Notes under the pieces: generated by a model
Seen by the model: the letters and a program-made list of their open reading frames with translations, nothing else
The model's database searches: none
What the model was told of the DNA's origin: nothing
Source of the DNA: Pseudoalteromonas caenipelagi
GTDB lineage: Bacteria > Pseudomonadota > Gammaproteobacteria > Enterobacterales > Alteromonadaceae
Assembly (NCBI RefSeq): GCF_013140855.1
Contig: NZ_JABBPG010000001.1
Coordinates: 124,001 to 188,000 of the forward strand
Length of the DNA: 64,000 nt
Reading direction: 5' to 3'
Made by a program: the position numbers and the translations under genes
In this document: in pieces, positions 1-8,498 of the stretch
How positions within the stretch are numbered: the first letter of the stretch is position 1
How the letters are laid out: the number at the start of each line of letters is the position of its first letter

Positions 1-2
1 TC

Positions 3-635
3 GCTGTATTTGTTGGTCAATCTAAAGAATGGGTGAATGACTTAAAAGAAGCGCTTGCTAAAGTTCGCCCTGGTATTTGGAATGACCCAGAAGCGGCTTA
101 CGGGCCACAAACAACACCGCAAGCTAAAGCGCGTATTTTGTCATTGATTGAAAGTGCAAAACAACAAGGCGCTACCTGTTTATTAGATGGGTCTGATTGC
201 ACGGTTGAAGGGTATGAGAAAGGCAACTGGGTTGGTCCAACATTATTTACCGATGTAACGACTGAAATGGACCTATACAAAGAAGAAATCTTTGGTCCGG
301 TGCTGGCATGTATGTTTGTTGATACATTGGAAGAAGCAATCGCCCTTATTAATGCGAGCCCTTACGGAAACGGCACCTCACTGTTTACGTCAAGTGGCGC
401 TGCGGCACGTAAGTTCCAACATGAAATAGAAGTGGGTCAAGTGGGTATAAACGTACCAATTCCTGTGCCACTGCCGTTTTTCTCATTCACAGGTTGGAAA
501 GGGTCGTTCTACGGCGACCAACACACTTACGGTAAGCAAGGTGTCCGTTTTTACACAGAAACCAAAACCATTACCTCACGTTGGTTTGAAGACGATATCG
601 CGTCTGGTCCAAATATGAGTATTAACCTGAAGTAA
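3..635 (+). CDS. mmsA: Methylmalonate-semialdehyde dehydrogenase, C-terminal part (5' end outside window)
   Basis: The CoA-acylating aldehyde dehydrogenase MmsA converts methylmalonate semialdehyde, the valine end product, to propionyl-CoA with NAD+. The frame is open from base 3 and begins [10 protein letters not shown]. In the family this segment directly follows the catalytic Cys motif (RCMA), so that Cys lies just outside the window. Visible family hallmarks are EEIFGPVL, the [10 protein letters not shown] segment and the C-terminal [14 protein letters not shown] block that distinguishes MmsA from other aldehyde dehydrogenases. About 210 of roughly 500 residues are present. A GTG at 33 is internal and not the start. 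It leads the valine operon with the genes that follow. Confidence 0.95.
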   Translation, partial: AVFVGQSKEWVNDLKEALAKVRPGIWNDPEAAYGPQTTPQAKARILSLIESAKQQGATCLLDGSDCTVEGYEKGNWVGPTLFTDVTTEMDLYKEEIFGPVLACMFVDTLEEAIALINASPYGNGTSLFTSSGAAARKFQHEIEVGQVGINVPIPVPLPFFSFTGWKGSFYGDQHTYGKQGVRFYTETKTITSRWFEDDIASGPNMSINLK

Positions 636-670
636 TTCAGCGTTTCAAAGAATATTACAATAATTATTAA

Positions 671-695
671 CTAAGCCAGAGTTTATCTGGCTTAG
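671..695 (+). terminator. Perfect hairpin between mmsA and acyl-CoA dehydrogenase gene
   Basis: CTAAGCCAGA and TCTGGCTTAG form a 10-bp perfect stem with a 5-nt loop in the 84-nt gap. No T-run follows, so it may act as a weak attenuator or an mRNA-stabilising 3' end for mmsA rather than a full terminator. Confidence 0.4.
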
Positions 696-719
696 TCATC
701 AACACAACAAGAGGTCTTT

Positions 720-1877
720 ATGGACTTTAATCTAACCGAAGATCAACAGGCATTCGCCGAAACTGCGTATCAATTTGCAATGAGCGAACTGGCTCCAAAT
801 GCAGCACTTTGGGACCGCGAACATATTTTTCCAAAAGACGTGATTAAAAAAGCCGGTGAGCTTGGCTTTTGTGGTTTATACACGCCAGAAGAGGCGGGTG
901 GCCTTGGTTTATCGCGTTTAGACTCAAGTATAATTTTTGAACAGCTATCAATGGGCTGTACGGCAACGACCGCGATGTTGACCATACACAACATGGCAAC
1001 TTGGATGATTGCCAGTTTTGGCACTGACGCGGTAAAAGAAAAGTATATTGACCAACTCGTTATGGGTGAACTGCTCGCGTCATATTGTTTAACTGAGCCA
1101 GGCTCAGGCTCGGATGCAGCATCGCTTAAAACCAAAGCGGTTAAAGAAGGCGATGAGTACGTATTAAACGGCTCAAAAATGTTTATCTCAGGTGCTGGCG
1201 AAACAGACGTACTTGTGGTTATGGCGCGCACTGGCGAAGCAGGTCCAAAAGGGATTTCGGCGTTTGTAGTACCAGCAGATGCTGCTGGCGTTGTATATGG
1301 TAAAGCCGAAGAAAAAATGGGCTGGAACGCACAACCTACACGACTAGTAACACTTGAAAATGTACGTATTCCAGCTGGGCACTTACTTGGTCAAGAAGGC
1401 GAAGGTTTTAAGTTTGCTATGCAGGGCCTAGACGGCGGTCGTATTAATATTGCAACTTGCTCGATTGGTACGGCGCAACAAGCGTTGAATACCGCAAAAC
1501 AGTATATGCAAGAGCGCGAGCAATTTGGTAAGCCACTTGCTGCATTTCAAGCATTGCAGTTTAAAATTGCAGATATGAACACCGAGCTTGTGGCGGCGCG
1601 ACAAATGGTGCGCTTAGCAGCATTTAAATTGGATACCAACGACAGCGAAAAAACCACTTACTGTGCCATGGCAAAACGCTTTGCAACCGATGTGGGCTTT
1701 AAAGTATGTGACGATGCGCTGCAAATTCATGGCGGTTACGGTTACATCAAAGAATACCCGCTAGAGCGTCATGTGCGTGATGTACGCGTACACCAGATTT
1801 TAGAAGGTACTAACGAGATCATGCGTGTGATCATCGCACGCCGTATTTTAGCTGAGGGCGCAGCAAGCGTTTTATAA
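720..1877 (+). CDS. Acyl-CoA dehydrogenase, isobutyryl-CoA dehydrogenase type
   Basis: This FAD enzyme introduces the alpha-beta double bond into branched short-chain acyl-CoA (isobutyryl-CoA to methacrylyl-CoA) and passes electrons to ETF. The 385-residue protein is full length for the family. The FAD/substrate motif YCLTEPGSGSDA lies at residues 122-133. The C-terminal ILEGTNEIMR carries the expected catalytic base Glu at about residue 362, the short-chain/branched position. GAGG at 711-714 supports the ATG at 720. Its place between mmsA, an enoyl-CoA hydratase and 3-hydroxyisobutyryl-CoA hydrolase points to valine catabolism. Use of 2-methylbutyryl-CoA is also possible. Confidence 0.93.
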   Translation: MDFNLTEDQQAFAETAYQFAMSELAPNAALWDREHIFPKDVIKKAGELGFCGLYTPEEAGGLGLSRLDSSIIFEQLSMGCTATTAMLTIHNMATWMIASFGTDAVKEKYIDQLVMGELLASYCLTEPGSGSDAASLKTKAVKEGDEYVLNGSKMFISGAGETDVLVVMARTGEAGPKGISAFVVPADAAGVVYGKAEEKMGWNAQPTRLVTLENVRIPAGHLLGQEGEGFKFAMQGLDGGRINIATCSIGTAQQALNTAKQYMQEREQFGKPLAAFQALQFKIADMNTELVAARQMVRLAAFKLDTNDSEKTTYCAMAKRFATDVGFKVCDDALQIHGGYGYIKEYPLERHVRDVRVHQILEGTNEIMRVIIARRILAEGAASVL

Positions 1878-1887
1878 GGAGAACATC

Positions 1888-2664
1888 ATGAGTGCACAAT
1901 TAAAACTTGAAAAACAAGGCAACACTGCAGTTATCACCATGAGCAATCCACCTGCAAACACGTGGACGCGCGATACCTTAGTTGGATTAAAAGAGCTCGT
2001 AAACGAATTAAACGCAGATAAAAACATTTATGCGTTGGTGATCACCGGTGAAGGTGAAAAGTTCTTCTCGGCGGGTGCCGACCTAAACGTATTTGCCAGC
2101 GGCGATAAAGGCGTAGCTGCAGATATGTCACGTGTATTTGGTGAAGCGTTTGAAACACTGAGTGATTTTAGAGGCGTGTCTATTGCTGCAATCAATGGTT
2201 TTGCAATGGGCGGTGGCCTTGAAGTTGCTCTTGCTTGTGATATTCGTATCGCCGAAGCGCAAGCACAAATGGCACTACCAGAGGCCAAAGTTGGCCTACT
2301 ACCTTGTGCAGGTGGTACACAAAACCTGTCGTGGTTAGTCGGCGAAGGTTGGGCTAAACGTATGATTTTATGTGGTGAGCGCTTAAAAGCAGATAAAGCC
2401 CAGCAAATTGGTTTAGTAGAAGAAGTGGTTGAAACTGGTGAAGCACTTAATGCTGCAATAGCACTGGCAGAAAAAGTAGGTGAGCAAAGTCCTGTTGCTG
2501 TTACAGCCTGTAAAGCGCTTATTCAAAAAGGCCGTACTGGAACAATCAATAGTGCGCTACCACTAGAGCGTGAGTTATTTGTGACTTTGTTTGACACCCA
2601 AGATCAAAAAGAAGGCGTGAATGCATTCTTAGAAAAACGTAAACCAAACTGGGTGAATGGCTAA
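1888..2664 (+). CDS. Enoyl-CoA hydratase (valine/isoleucine branch)
   Basis: A crotonase-fold hydratase of 258 residues that would hydrate methacrylyl-CoA or tiglyl-CoA. Both family acidic catalytic residues are visible: Glu in GGGLEVALACD and Glu in LPEAKVGLLPCAGG. The oxyanion-hole segment is SAGADLNVFA. The Shine-Dalgarno TAAGGAG overlaps the stop codon of the dehydrogenase upstream, suggesting coupled translation. The next gene starts on the last base of its stop codon. Confidence 0.93.
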   Translation: MSAQLKLEKQGNTAVITMSNPPANTWTRDTLVGLKELVNELNADKNIYALVITGEGEKFFSAGADLNVFASGDKGVAADMSRVFGEAFETLSDFRGVSIAAINGFAMGGGLEVALACDIRIAEAQAQMALPEAKVGLLPCAGGTQNLSWLVGEGWAKRMILCGERLKADKAQQIGLVEEVVETGEALNAAIALAEKVGEQSPVAVTACKALIQKGRTGTINSALPLERELFVTLFDTQDQKEGVNAFLEKRKPNWVNG

Positions 2665-3803
2665 TGGCAAAGTTACAGTTACTCAATCAAGCTGATGCGC
2701 CCGTTATTTTTGAGTTGGCAGATTGCGATAACGGTATGCAGGTTGCGTTTGCCACACTCAATGTGCCAAAAGCGCTGAATGCACTTAACCTTGATATGAT
2801 CCGTTTACTTGCGCCGCAATTGGATGCTTGGGCCAAAGATGACCAAGTAGCTATGGTGGTGTTAAAAGGCGAAGGTGAAAAAGCATTTTGCGCTGGCGGC
2901 GATGTAGTTAGCTTATACAAAGCAATGGCAGCAAATGATGGCAATGATTATGTTCAGACCTTTTTTGCTGAAGAGTATCGCCTAGATTATCAAATTCATA
3001 CCTACGCTAAGCCAATTCTACTTTGGGGTAACGGTATTATTATGGGTGGTGGTTTAGGTTTGATGGCTGGTGCTAGCCACAAAGTGGTCACCGAAACTGC
3101 CCGTATTGCTATGCCTGAAATAACCATTGGTTTATACCCAGATGTAGGTGGCAGCTACTTCCTCAATAAAATGCCACAAGGTGTAGGGTTATTTTTAGGT
3201 CTTACTGGTGCGTCGATTAATGCCAGTGATGCACGCTACACCGGCCTTGCAGATCACTTTGTTGATGCTGATAAATACGGTGAACTGTTGGCTGAACTGT
3301 TGGGTATTAACTGGGATAAAGCGAGCAGCTCAAATCACGAAAAACTAACCGAAGTGTTATTAGAGCTTGATAAAAACTCAGCGCAGCCACCTAAAAGCGA
3401 GCTTAAAGCTATTCAGCCGCAACTTGATGAACTTGATTCGTTAAGCTCATTGCAGGCGCAAGTTGACTACATTTTGGCGTTACCGAGCGATGACAACAAA
3501 TGGTTGAGTCGTGCTCAAAAATCACTAAAACATGGCTCAGCACTTAGTGCAGTGCTAGTGAATGAGCAACTTAAAGCTGGTAAAGATAAGAGCCTAAAAG
3601 AGTGCTTTATGTTTGAGCTAGGCATGAGTGTGCAAGCAGGTAATGCTGGAGAGTTTCAAGAAGGCGTGCGAGCACTACTCATTGATAAAGATGGTGCGCC
3701 GCAATGGCAATTTAACTCAGTCTCTGAGGTAACTGCCAGCACAATTAAGGCGTTTTTAACGCCAAAATGGGATGAGCAGACACACCCACTGGCGGATATG
3801 TAA
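2664..3803 (+). CDS. 3-hydroxyisobutyryl-CoA hydrolase
   Basis: A crotonase-superfamily thioesterase of 379 residues that releases free 3-hydroxyisobutyrate from its CoA ester, the step specific to valine breakdown. The motif MPEITIGLYPDVGGSYFL holds the Glu and Asp that are catalytic in characterised HIBCH enzymes. IIMGGGLGLM forms the oxyanion region. The C-terminal extension of about 120 residues, absent from ordinary enoyl-CoA hydratases, is typical of HIBCH. The ATG overlaps the preceding stop by one base (TAATG). Confidence 0.94.
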   Translation: MAKLQLLNQADAPVIFELADCDNGMQVAFATLNVPKALNALNLDMIRLLAPQLDAWAKDDQVAMVVLKGEGEKAFCAGGDVVSLYKAMAANDGNDYVQTFFAEEYRLDYQIHTYAKPILLWGNGIIMGGGLGLMAGASHKVVTETARIAMPEITIGLYPDVGGSYFLNKMPQGVGLFLGLTGASINASDARYTGLADHFVDADKYGELLAELLGINWDKASSSNHEKLTEVLLELDKNSAQPPKSELKAIQPQLDELDSLSSLQAQVDYILALPSDDNKWLSRAQKSLKHGSALSAVLVNEQLKAGKDKSLKECFMFELGMSVQAGNAGEFQEGVRALLIDKDGAPQWQFNSVSEVTASTIKAFLTPKWDEQTHPLADM

Positions 3804-3813
3804 GGAGCAGAAC

Positions 3814-4701
3814 ATGGCAAAGATTGGATTTATAGGCCTAGGCAATATGGGCGGCCCAATGGCAAGCAACCTTGTTAAAGCGGGCCATATCGTTACGGTT
3901 TTTGATTTAAACGAAAGCGCAGTGAACGATCTAACTATACAAGGCGCAAAAGCGGCAGAGACCGTTGAGCAAGTTTGTGTAGATGCAGAATTTGTAGTGA
4001 GCATGCTGCCAGCGGGTAAGCATGTACGCATGATCTACTGTGGTGAAAATGGTTTAATTAACCATCTAGATAAATCAACTTTAGTAATTGATTGCTCAAC
4101 CATTGATGCAGAATCGGCGCAGTTTGTTGGCGGCGAGCTGGCAAAAGCAGGCATTAGCTTTGTTGACGCGCCAGTATCTGGCGGAGTGGCAGGCGCAGCT
4201 GCGGGCACGCTAACCTTTATAGTGGGTGGCAGTGATGCCGACTTTAACCGTGCTAACAGTATTTTAACCGACATGGGTAAAAACATATTTCATGCGGGGA
4301 ATATTGGTGCCGGGCAAGTTGCTAAAATTTGCAACAACATGCTGTTGAGTATTTTAATGGCTGGAACCAGTGAAGCGTTGCAGATGGGTATTGATCACGG
4401 CTTAGACCCTAAGGTGCTCAGCGAGATCATGCTCAACAGCTCTGGCCGAAACTGGACGTTAGAGCTTTATAATCCATGCCCAAATGTACAAGAGAATGTA
4501 CCGAGTTCAAATGGCTATAAACCAGGTTTTATGGTTGACTTAATGGCCAAAGACTTAGGTCTTGCGCAGCAAGCCGCACAGCAAACCAACTCGGCAACAC
4601 CATTAGGTGCGATGGCCAAAAACTTATACAACCTGATGCAAAATCAAGGCAAAGGCGCAGAAGACTTTAGCGCAATTTTTAAATTATATAGTGAAAAGTA
4701 A
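3814..4701 (+). CDS. mmsB: 3-hydroxyisobutyrate dehydrogenase
   Basis: NAD-dependent oxidation of 3-hydroxyisobutyrate to methylmalonate semialdehyde, the substrate of MmsA. The N-terminal Rossmann motif is GFIGLGNMGGPMASNL. The substrate-binding motif APVSGGVAGAAAGTL and the catalytic Lys in GQVAKICNNML are present. I chose the ATG at 3814 because AAGGAG (3802-3807) lies just upstream and the protein then begins MAKIGFIGLG. An in-frame ATG at 3772 would overlap the previous gene by 30 bases and add 14 unrelated residues. The protein has 295 residues. Confidence 0.95.
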   Translation: MAKIGFIGLGNMGGPMASNLVKAGHIVTVFDLNESAVNDLTIQGAKAAETVEQVCVDAEFVVSMLPAGKHVRMIYCGENGLINHLDKSTLVIDCSTIDAESAQFVGGELAKAGISFVDAPVSGGVAGAAAGTLTFIVGGSDADFNRANSILTDMGKNIFHAGNIGAGQVAKICNNMLLSILMAGTSEALQMGIDHGLDPKVLSEIMLNSSGRNWTLELYNPCPNVQENVPSSNGYKPGFMVDLMAKDLGLAQQAAQQTNSATPLGAMAKNLYNLMQNQGKGAEDFSAIFKLYSEK

Positions 4702-4705
4702 CCCT

Positions 4706-5467
4706 ATGGATATTAACAATAAAACCGTAGTGATCACCGGTGGTGCGCAGGGCTTAGGCTTTGCAATGGCAACCGAAATGGCAAAGCTAGGCGCAAATCT
4801 TGCGCTGATCGATATGCAAGAAGACGTGCTAGCCAGTGCTAAGACTGAATTGAGTAAACTAGGCACGCAGGTGCACACCTACATCGCTAACGTGAGTGTT
4901 GAAAGTGAAGTAGAGGCAGTATTCAACGCCATCCAAGCAGATTGCGGCAATATTGCAGTATTAATTAACAACGCAGGCATTCTTCGTGATGGTTTATTAC
5001 TCAAAGCCAAAGAAGGTAAAGTAATCGACAAAATGGCGCTATCGCAATTTCAGTCGGTTATAGATGTAAACCTAACTGGCGTATTCCTGTGTGGCCGTGA
5101 AGCAGCGGTTAAAATGGTAGAAGCGGGTGAAGGTGGTGTGATCATCAACATGTCCAGCGTGGCGCGCGCAGGTAACATGGGGCAAACCAATTACTCAGCG
5201 GCAAAAGCGGGTGTGGTTGCCATGACTACAAGCTGGGCCAAAGAGCTAGGTCGCTTTGGCATTCGCGTTGGTGCCATTGCACCGGGTGTTATTCGCACAA
5301 CCATGACCGATGCCATGAAGCCAGAAGCCAAAGAGCGTTTAGTGAAAATGAAGCCAGTAGGGCGCTTAGGTGAGGCTCAAGAAATTGCACATACAGCTAA
5401 GTACATCATTGAAAATGACTTTTTCACTGGTCGTGTGGTGGAAATTGACGGCGGTATTCGTTTGTAA
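4706..5467 (+). CDS. SDR-family 3-hydroxyacyl-CoA dehydrogenase (probable 3-hydroxy-2-methylbutyryl-CoA dehydrogenase)
   Basis: A short-chain dehydrogenase of 253 residues. The nucleotide motif is TGGAQGLG near residue 12, followed by NNAG and by the catalytic Ser (NMSSVA) and Tyr/Lys (NYSAAKAG). It is last in the branched-chain operon, starting 5 bases after mmsB stops. SDR genes of this type in comparable operons oxidise 3-hydroxy-2-methylbutyryl-CoA in isoleucine degradation; that substrate is inferred from context. An in-frame ATG at 4691 overlaps mmsB, and the 4706 start fits the family N-terminus better. Confidence 0.85.
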   Translation: MDINNKTVVITGGAQGLGFAMATEMAKLGANLALIDMQEDVLASAKTELSKLGTQVHTYIANVSVESEVEAVFNAIQADCGNIAVLINNAGILRDGLLLKAKEGKVIDKMALSQFQSVIDVNLTGVFLCGREAAVKMVEAGEGGVIINMSSVARAGNMGQTNYSAAKAGVVAMTTSWAKELGRFGIRVGAIAPGVIRTTMTDAMKPEAKERLVKMKPVGRLGEAQEIAHTAKYIIENDFFTGRVVEIDGGIRL

Positions 5468-5490
5468 CTAGGCGTTAAATAAGCATTTTA

Positions 5491-5522
5491 AAAGGCATGT
5501 ATGTTTGGTACATGCCTTTTTT
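5491..5522. terminator. Bidirectional rho-independent terminator between the valine operon and intI
   Basis: AAAGGCATGTA and TACATGCCTTT form an 11-bp stem with a 7-nt loop, flanked by T-runs on one strand and A-runs on the other. It can therefore end both the + strand operon and the - strand integrase gene, whose stop codon begins at 5523. Confidence 0.85.
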
Positions 5523-6477
5523 ATTTGTCGATAGGGCTGCTTGTGTAGGCAAAGGTATTACCAATTACGTGAGTGTAAATTTGTGTGGTTTTAACGTCTT
5601 CATGCCCAAGCAACATTTGCACTGTGCCTATATCCGAGCCCGATTGCAACAATTCAGTCGCGAATGAATGCCTAAAAGTGTGCGCTTTTACTCTCTTACA
5701 TATGTCCGTTTTTAGTAAAGCTACACGCAGTGCTTTGCGGAAAGTTGTTTCATGTAAGTGATGGCGACATATATAGCTATCATACGGATGTACACATCGT
5801 GTGCTTGAAGGAAACAGATATTGCCACGCAAAATCTTTCACAGCGTGCTTATATTTTCTGATAAGTGACGGGGGCAAAGATGCCATGCCAAAGCCTTCGT
5901 TTAGGTCGCGTTTATGTAATTGTTTTACTCTTTCTATTTGTTGCTGCAATGGCTGATGCAAACTTTTTGGTAGCAGTGTGTAACGGTCTTTTTTACCCTT
6001 GCCCCTAAACACAAAAATTGTACCTTGATTAAAGTCTAAATCTTTCACTCTCAAGGATAACGCTTCATTTATACGTAAGCCGCTACCATATAGCATGTTC
6101 GCTATGAGCCCATATTTGCTTGGTAAATGACTAATTATTTGCGTGGCTTCATTATGTGTGAGTACGGTAGGCAATGTTTTTTCTACTTGACTAGAAGCGT
6201 AATTTAAACCTTTAATTTCTTGTTTAATGATATAGCGGTATAAAAATATGATAGCGCATAGCGCGAGGTTTTGGGTTGCTGCACTTACAAGCCTGTTGCA
6301 AGCTAAATGGTTAAGAAAACGCTCAATCTCATGGTTACCCATTTCATCTGGGTGGCGTTTATCATTGAACAAAATAAACCGTTTGATCCAGTGCAGGTAA
6401 GCTTTTTCAGTTTTTAAACTATAGCGACGAGTTCTAAGCTCTACGCGTACAGATTCCAAAAAAGGTGACTTGTTCAT
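5521..6477 (-). CDS. intI: Integron integrase IntI (tyrosine recombinase)
   Basis: A site-specific tyrosine recombinase of 318 residues that would excise attC cassettes and insert them at attI. The catalytic set is complete: Arg135 (GSGLRINEAL), His266 and Arg269 (AHTFRHSFATELL), His292 (LLGHEDVKTT) and nucleophile Tyr301 (QIYTHV). The extra IntI-specific segment lies at about residues 190-242 and ends in RHHLHE, which separates integron integrases from XerC/D. The N-terminal SAM-like DNA-binding domain is at residues 1-85. It is divergent from the cassettes. A LexA box 13-32 bp upstream of the start codon predicts SOS induction. No frameshift or truncation was seen. Confidence 0.96.
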   Translation of the reverse strand: MNKSPFLESVRVELRTRRYSLKTEKAYLHWIKRFILFNDKRHPDEMGNHEIERFLNHLACNRLVSAATQNLALCAIIFLYRYIIKQEIKGLNYASSQVEKTLPTVLTHNEATQIISHLPSKYGLIANMLYGSGLRINEALSLRVKDLDFNQGTIFVFRGKGKKDRYTLLPKSLHQPLQQQIERVKQLHKRDLNEGFGMASLPPSLIRKYKHAVKDFAWQYLFPSSTRCVHPYDSYICRHHLHETTFRKALRVALLKTDICKRVKAHTFRHSFATELLQSGSDIGTVQMLLGHEDVKTTQIYTHVIGNTFAYTSSPIDK

Positions 6478-6489
6478 AGTAAATCCATT

Positions 6490-6509
6490 TACTGTGGTTT
6501 TATACAGGT
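6490..6509. promoter_or_regulatory. LexA (SOS) box upstream of intI
   Basis: TACTGT and ACAGGT flank an AT-rich core in the CTGT-N8-ACAG arrangement of gammaproteobacterial LexA sites. It lies just upstream of the intI ATG and would cover the - strand promoter. A perfect TATAAT on the + strand (6509-6514) touches the same site, so LexA could also affect a cassette promoter. Confidence 0.8.
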
Positions 6510-6808
6510 ATAATTTAAGGCATCAAACTTTGCAACTAGAGACCCCGTTAATTTTTGTTCAAATTGTTCACCTGTAGACCTAAAAATCTACCTAACCATT
6601 TGATTGCAATGAGTTTTAATTATTTTAGATAAGTTGACTCATTCTCGTTTAAGTAGATTCTCGTTTTGCTCTGTGAGCGTTGTTACTTTTTGAGGACAAA
6701 ATGGCGGCTAACATGCTAATATTTAGCGCAATTAAATTTGTTAATTGGTGTGTTGTAGGGCTAATGGGTAGAACATTAACGCGAATTCACGCTAATACAC
6801 TGTTATAT
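6510..6808 (+). promoter_or_regulatory. Probable attI and cassette promoter (Pc) region
   Basis: This is the gene-free interval of about 350 bases between intI and the first cassette gene, where attI must lie. The likeliest attI/cassette junction is GTTATAT at 6802-6808, which matches the GTTAT-type core ends of the attC sites here. A second candidate is GTTAATT at 6547. A possible Pc is TTGCAA (6604-6609), a 16-bp spacer and TAGATA (6626-6631). Exact attI limits cannot be fixed by reading. Confidence 0.45.
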
Positions 6809-6829
6809 TTTCAATAAGGTTTTGAGTAA

Positions 6830-7204
6830 ATGGAAAGTAGTATTACCAAGGACGATGAAGGTTTACCAAAAAATAAATACCGTACTTATTACACAAGGAG
6901 TGATTTCTTTTGGAGTATGGTTTCAATCTGGATCGTATTACCTATCGCAGCGACTTTAATTTTCAATTATTTTGGGGTTGATATTGGCGGCATCGAAAAG
7001 AGGTTGAAAATAAGCGATGGGCAACTTGTCGGTCGTGGGTTTAGTTTAGATTTATTTTCTGTATGGTTTTTACAAATACCACTTCACATACACAGATGCT
7101 ATAAACGGGTTTTAGATATGGGGCTTCATAAGTGGTTTACGGTTCTTTTTTGCATACCACCTATTCATTTACTCTTAATTTTTTGGCCGAGTAAGAAAAT
7201 ATAA
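6830..7204 (+). CDS. Cassette 1: small membrane protein, possibly DUF805-like
   Basis: A 124-residue protein with hydrophobic segments at about residues 27-50, 72-90 and 103-120. The block RCYKRVLDMGLHKWFTVLF followed by a terminal hydrophobic helix recalls DUF805 membrane proteins, but the match is only by eye. TAAGG lies 10 bases before the ATG. The TAA stop is the first three bases of attC 1. Function unknown. Confidence 0.6.
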   Translation: MESSITKDDEGLPKNKYRTYYTRSDFFWSMVSIWIVLPIAATLIFNYFGVDIGGIEKRLKISDGQLVGRGFSLDLFSVWFLQIPLHIHRCYKRVLDMGLHKWFTVLFCIPPIHLLLIFWPSKKI

Positions 7205-7301
7205 CAAGCGCATTAAGCACGGGACTGCTAACAGTTTGCTCAGTTCCGCTACGCTGCACATTTTAGCAAACTAATGTCAGCCCCTTATGCGGGCGTTAGC
7301 A
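7202..7301 (+). repeat. attC site 1
   Basis: Starts TAACAAGCGC and ends GGGCGTTAGCA. Internal arms AGTTTGCT and AGCAAACT flank the central spacer. The cassette junction would be after G7295. Confidence 0.88.
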
Positions 7302-7334
7302 GTACTGAAGCTGGAGAGTTAGTTGTTAGGTTTG

Positions 7335-7508
7335 ATGACACTTTATTTTGTGCTAATTGTATTTGTGGCACCTGTTGTCTTATACACAGTCTTTCGTGGC
7401 ATTATGTATTTTTTCAAACCACAAAAAAGCAGCCTGTTTAAAATATTTTTAGCTTGGGTTGGTCTTGCCCTAGTACTCTTTATTATCTGGGGTATGCATC
7501 AACCATAA
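7335..7508 (+). CDS. Cassette 2: 57-residue membrane protein
   Basis: A short protein with two hydrophobic segments (about residues 2-24 and 33-53), otherwise featureless. Start choice is uncertain: the ATG at 7335 is used here, but a TTG at 7323 sits at a better distance from GGAG (7312-7315) and would add four residues. Between attC 1 and attC 2 this is the only sensible frame. Function unknown. Confidence 0.5.
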   Translation: MTLYFVLIVFVAPVVLYTVFRGIMYFFKPQKSSLFKIFLAWVGLALVLFIIWGMHQP

Positions 7509-7518
7509 ATAGTCCTGC

Positions 7519-7620
7519 TAACAAAACAAATTAAAAAGTGCGGACAAAAATCAGTTGGCTTTGTTCGTTCCTCACAAATTTTAGCCAACTAATTTTTGCC
7601 GTTTATTTGCGGCGTTAGGT
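7519..7620 (+). repeat. attC site 2
   Basis: Starts TAACAAAACA and ends GCGGCGTTAGGT. Internal arms AGTTGGCT and AGCCAACT with the ATTTTAG spacer. Confidence 0.88.
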
Positions 7621-7643
7621 GCTCCGGTGAAAGAGAGGCTAAA

Positions 7644-7916
7644 TTGAAGCGTTGTGTTCAGTTTAAAATATATTTGGTTTTGTTAATCTTATGCATCATA
7701 GGCTACCAATTACAACATACAACCGTTGATAACTTCTTTGTTAACCCGTTTTATATCGGTAGCATGGTACTTGGTATTCTATTAGTAATTAAAGCTTTAG
7801 GTTATACCTGCCAAAAGTGTCACAGAAATCAAGTAATGCAAGGTTTTTACAAATATCGCTTACCATCTGCAAATTGTTATAAGTGTGGTAACGATATTGA
7901 TAAAAATCGCACCTAA
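7644..7916 (+). CDS. Cassette 3: two-helix membrane protein with C-terminal zinc ribbon
   Basis: A 90-residue protein with two hydrophobic helices (about residues 7-22 and 35-53) followed by a CxxC...CxxC pair (CQKCHRNQ and CYKCG) that probably binds zinc. I chose the TTG at 7644 because GAGAGG (7633-7638) lies five bases upstream. Earlier in-frame starts fall inside attC 2. The stop TAA is the first three bases of attC 3. Function unknown. Confidence 0.6.
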   Translation: MKRCVQFKIYLVLLILCIIGYQLQHTTVDNFFVNPFYIGSMVLGILLVIKALGYTCQKCHRNQVMQGFYKYRLPSANCYKCGNDIDKNRT

Positions 7917-8012
7917 CAAGTGCCTAAACCAAGAGACGCAAAACAGCAGGCTTGCGCTCCTTCGTCGCTAATTTTAGCCTGCTATTTCGCGCCGGTTAGG
8001 CGAGCGTTATAT
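7914..8012 (+). repeat. attC site 3
   Basis: Starts TAACAAGTGCCTAAACC and ends GAGCGTTATAT. Arms AGCAGGCT and AGCCTGCT. It shares GACGCAAAAC with attC sites 13 and 16, forming a subfamily. Confidence 0.88.
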
Positions 8013-8027
8013 GCCAAAGGGAACTGG

Positions 8028-8381
8028 ATGAAACTTCTTGTCAAAATAGCTTTGAGTCTTGTCACATTAATTACAGCGCTTTATTTTGCTAGTTTCCTTA
8101 TCTTACCGAGCATCACGATTGTGAATAATTCGGGTGCTACAGTGACTCAAGCGGAAATTGATATACCTAGTAGCCACCTCGACTTCGGTTCTATTTCTAT
8201 CGGTGCCAGCAATACCCTTCATTATTCTTTGTCGCAACCCAAAGATGGTACGTATCGCTATAAAGTCATCATTGCAAATTCCGTTGCATATCACGGTAAT
8301 TGCGGATACGTTACCAATAACGAAATAAATAAGCGTGTTGTTATTACGGTGCATAAAGGCAAACAGGTCACATGCACGTAG
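8028..8381 (+). CDS. Cassette 4: exported or membrane-anchored protein of unknown function
   Basis: A 117-residue protein with an N-terminal signal or anchor (about residues 5-27) and a polar, probably beta-rich remainder with two Cys near the C-terminus. The frame stays open back to 7920, but that part is attC 3, so the ATG at 8028 is the cassette start. No family recognised. Confidence 0.55.
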   Translation: MKLLVKIALSLVTLITALYFASFLILPSITIVNNSGATVTQAEIDIPSSHLDFGSISIGASNTLHYSLSQPKDGTYRYKVIIANSVAYHGNCGYVTNNEINKRVVITVHKGKQVTCT

Positions 8382-8386
8382 GCATA

Positions 8387-8484
8387 TAACAAGGCAATTA
8401 AGGGCGGACGCATTACACTTGGCTTGCGCTCCTCCGTCGCTAATTTTAGCCAAGTGTTATTTGCCGCTTATTGCGGCGTTATAT
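8387..8484 (+). repeat. attC site 4
   Basis: Starts TAACAAGGCAATTAAGG and ends GCGGCGTTATAT. Arms CTTGGCTTGCGC and TAGCCAAG around CTAATTT. Confidence 0.88.
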
Positions 8485-8498
8485 GCACAGGGGATGTC

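Noticed and set aside
770..1231. Long - strand open frame inside the acyl-CoA dehydrogenase gene
   Set aside because: It is a shadow of a well-supported gene, has no ribosome site and shows no domain.
7920..8027. Upstream extensions of several cassette genes (for example at 7920, 8424, 16410, 18587)
   Set aside because: They read through attC sites. In each case a start codon with a ribosome site lies just after the cassette junction.
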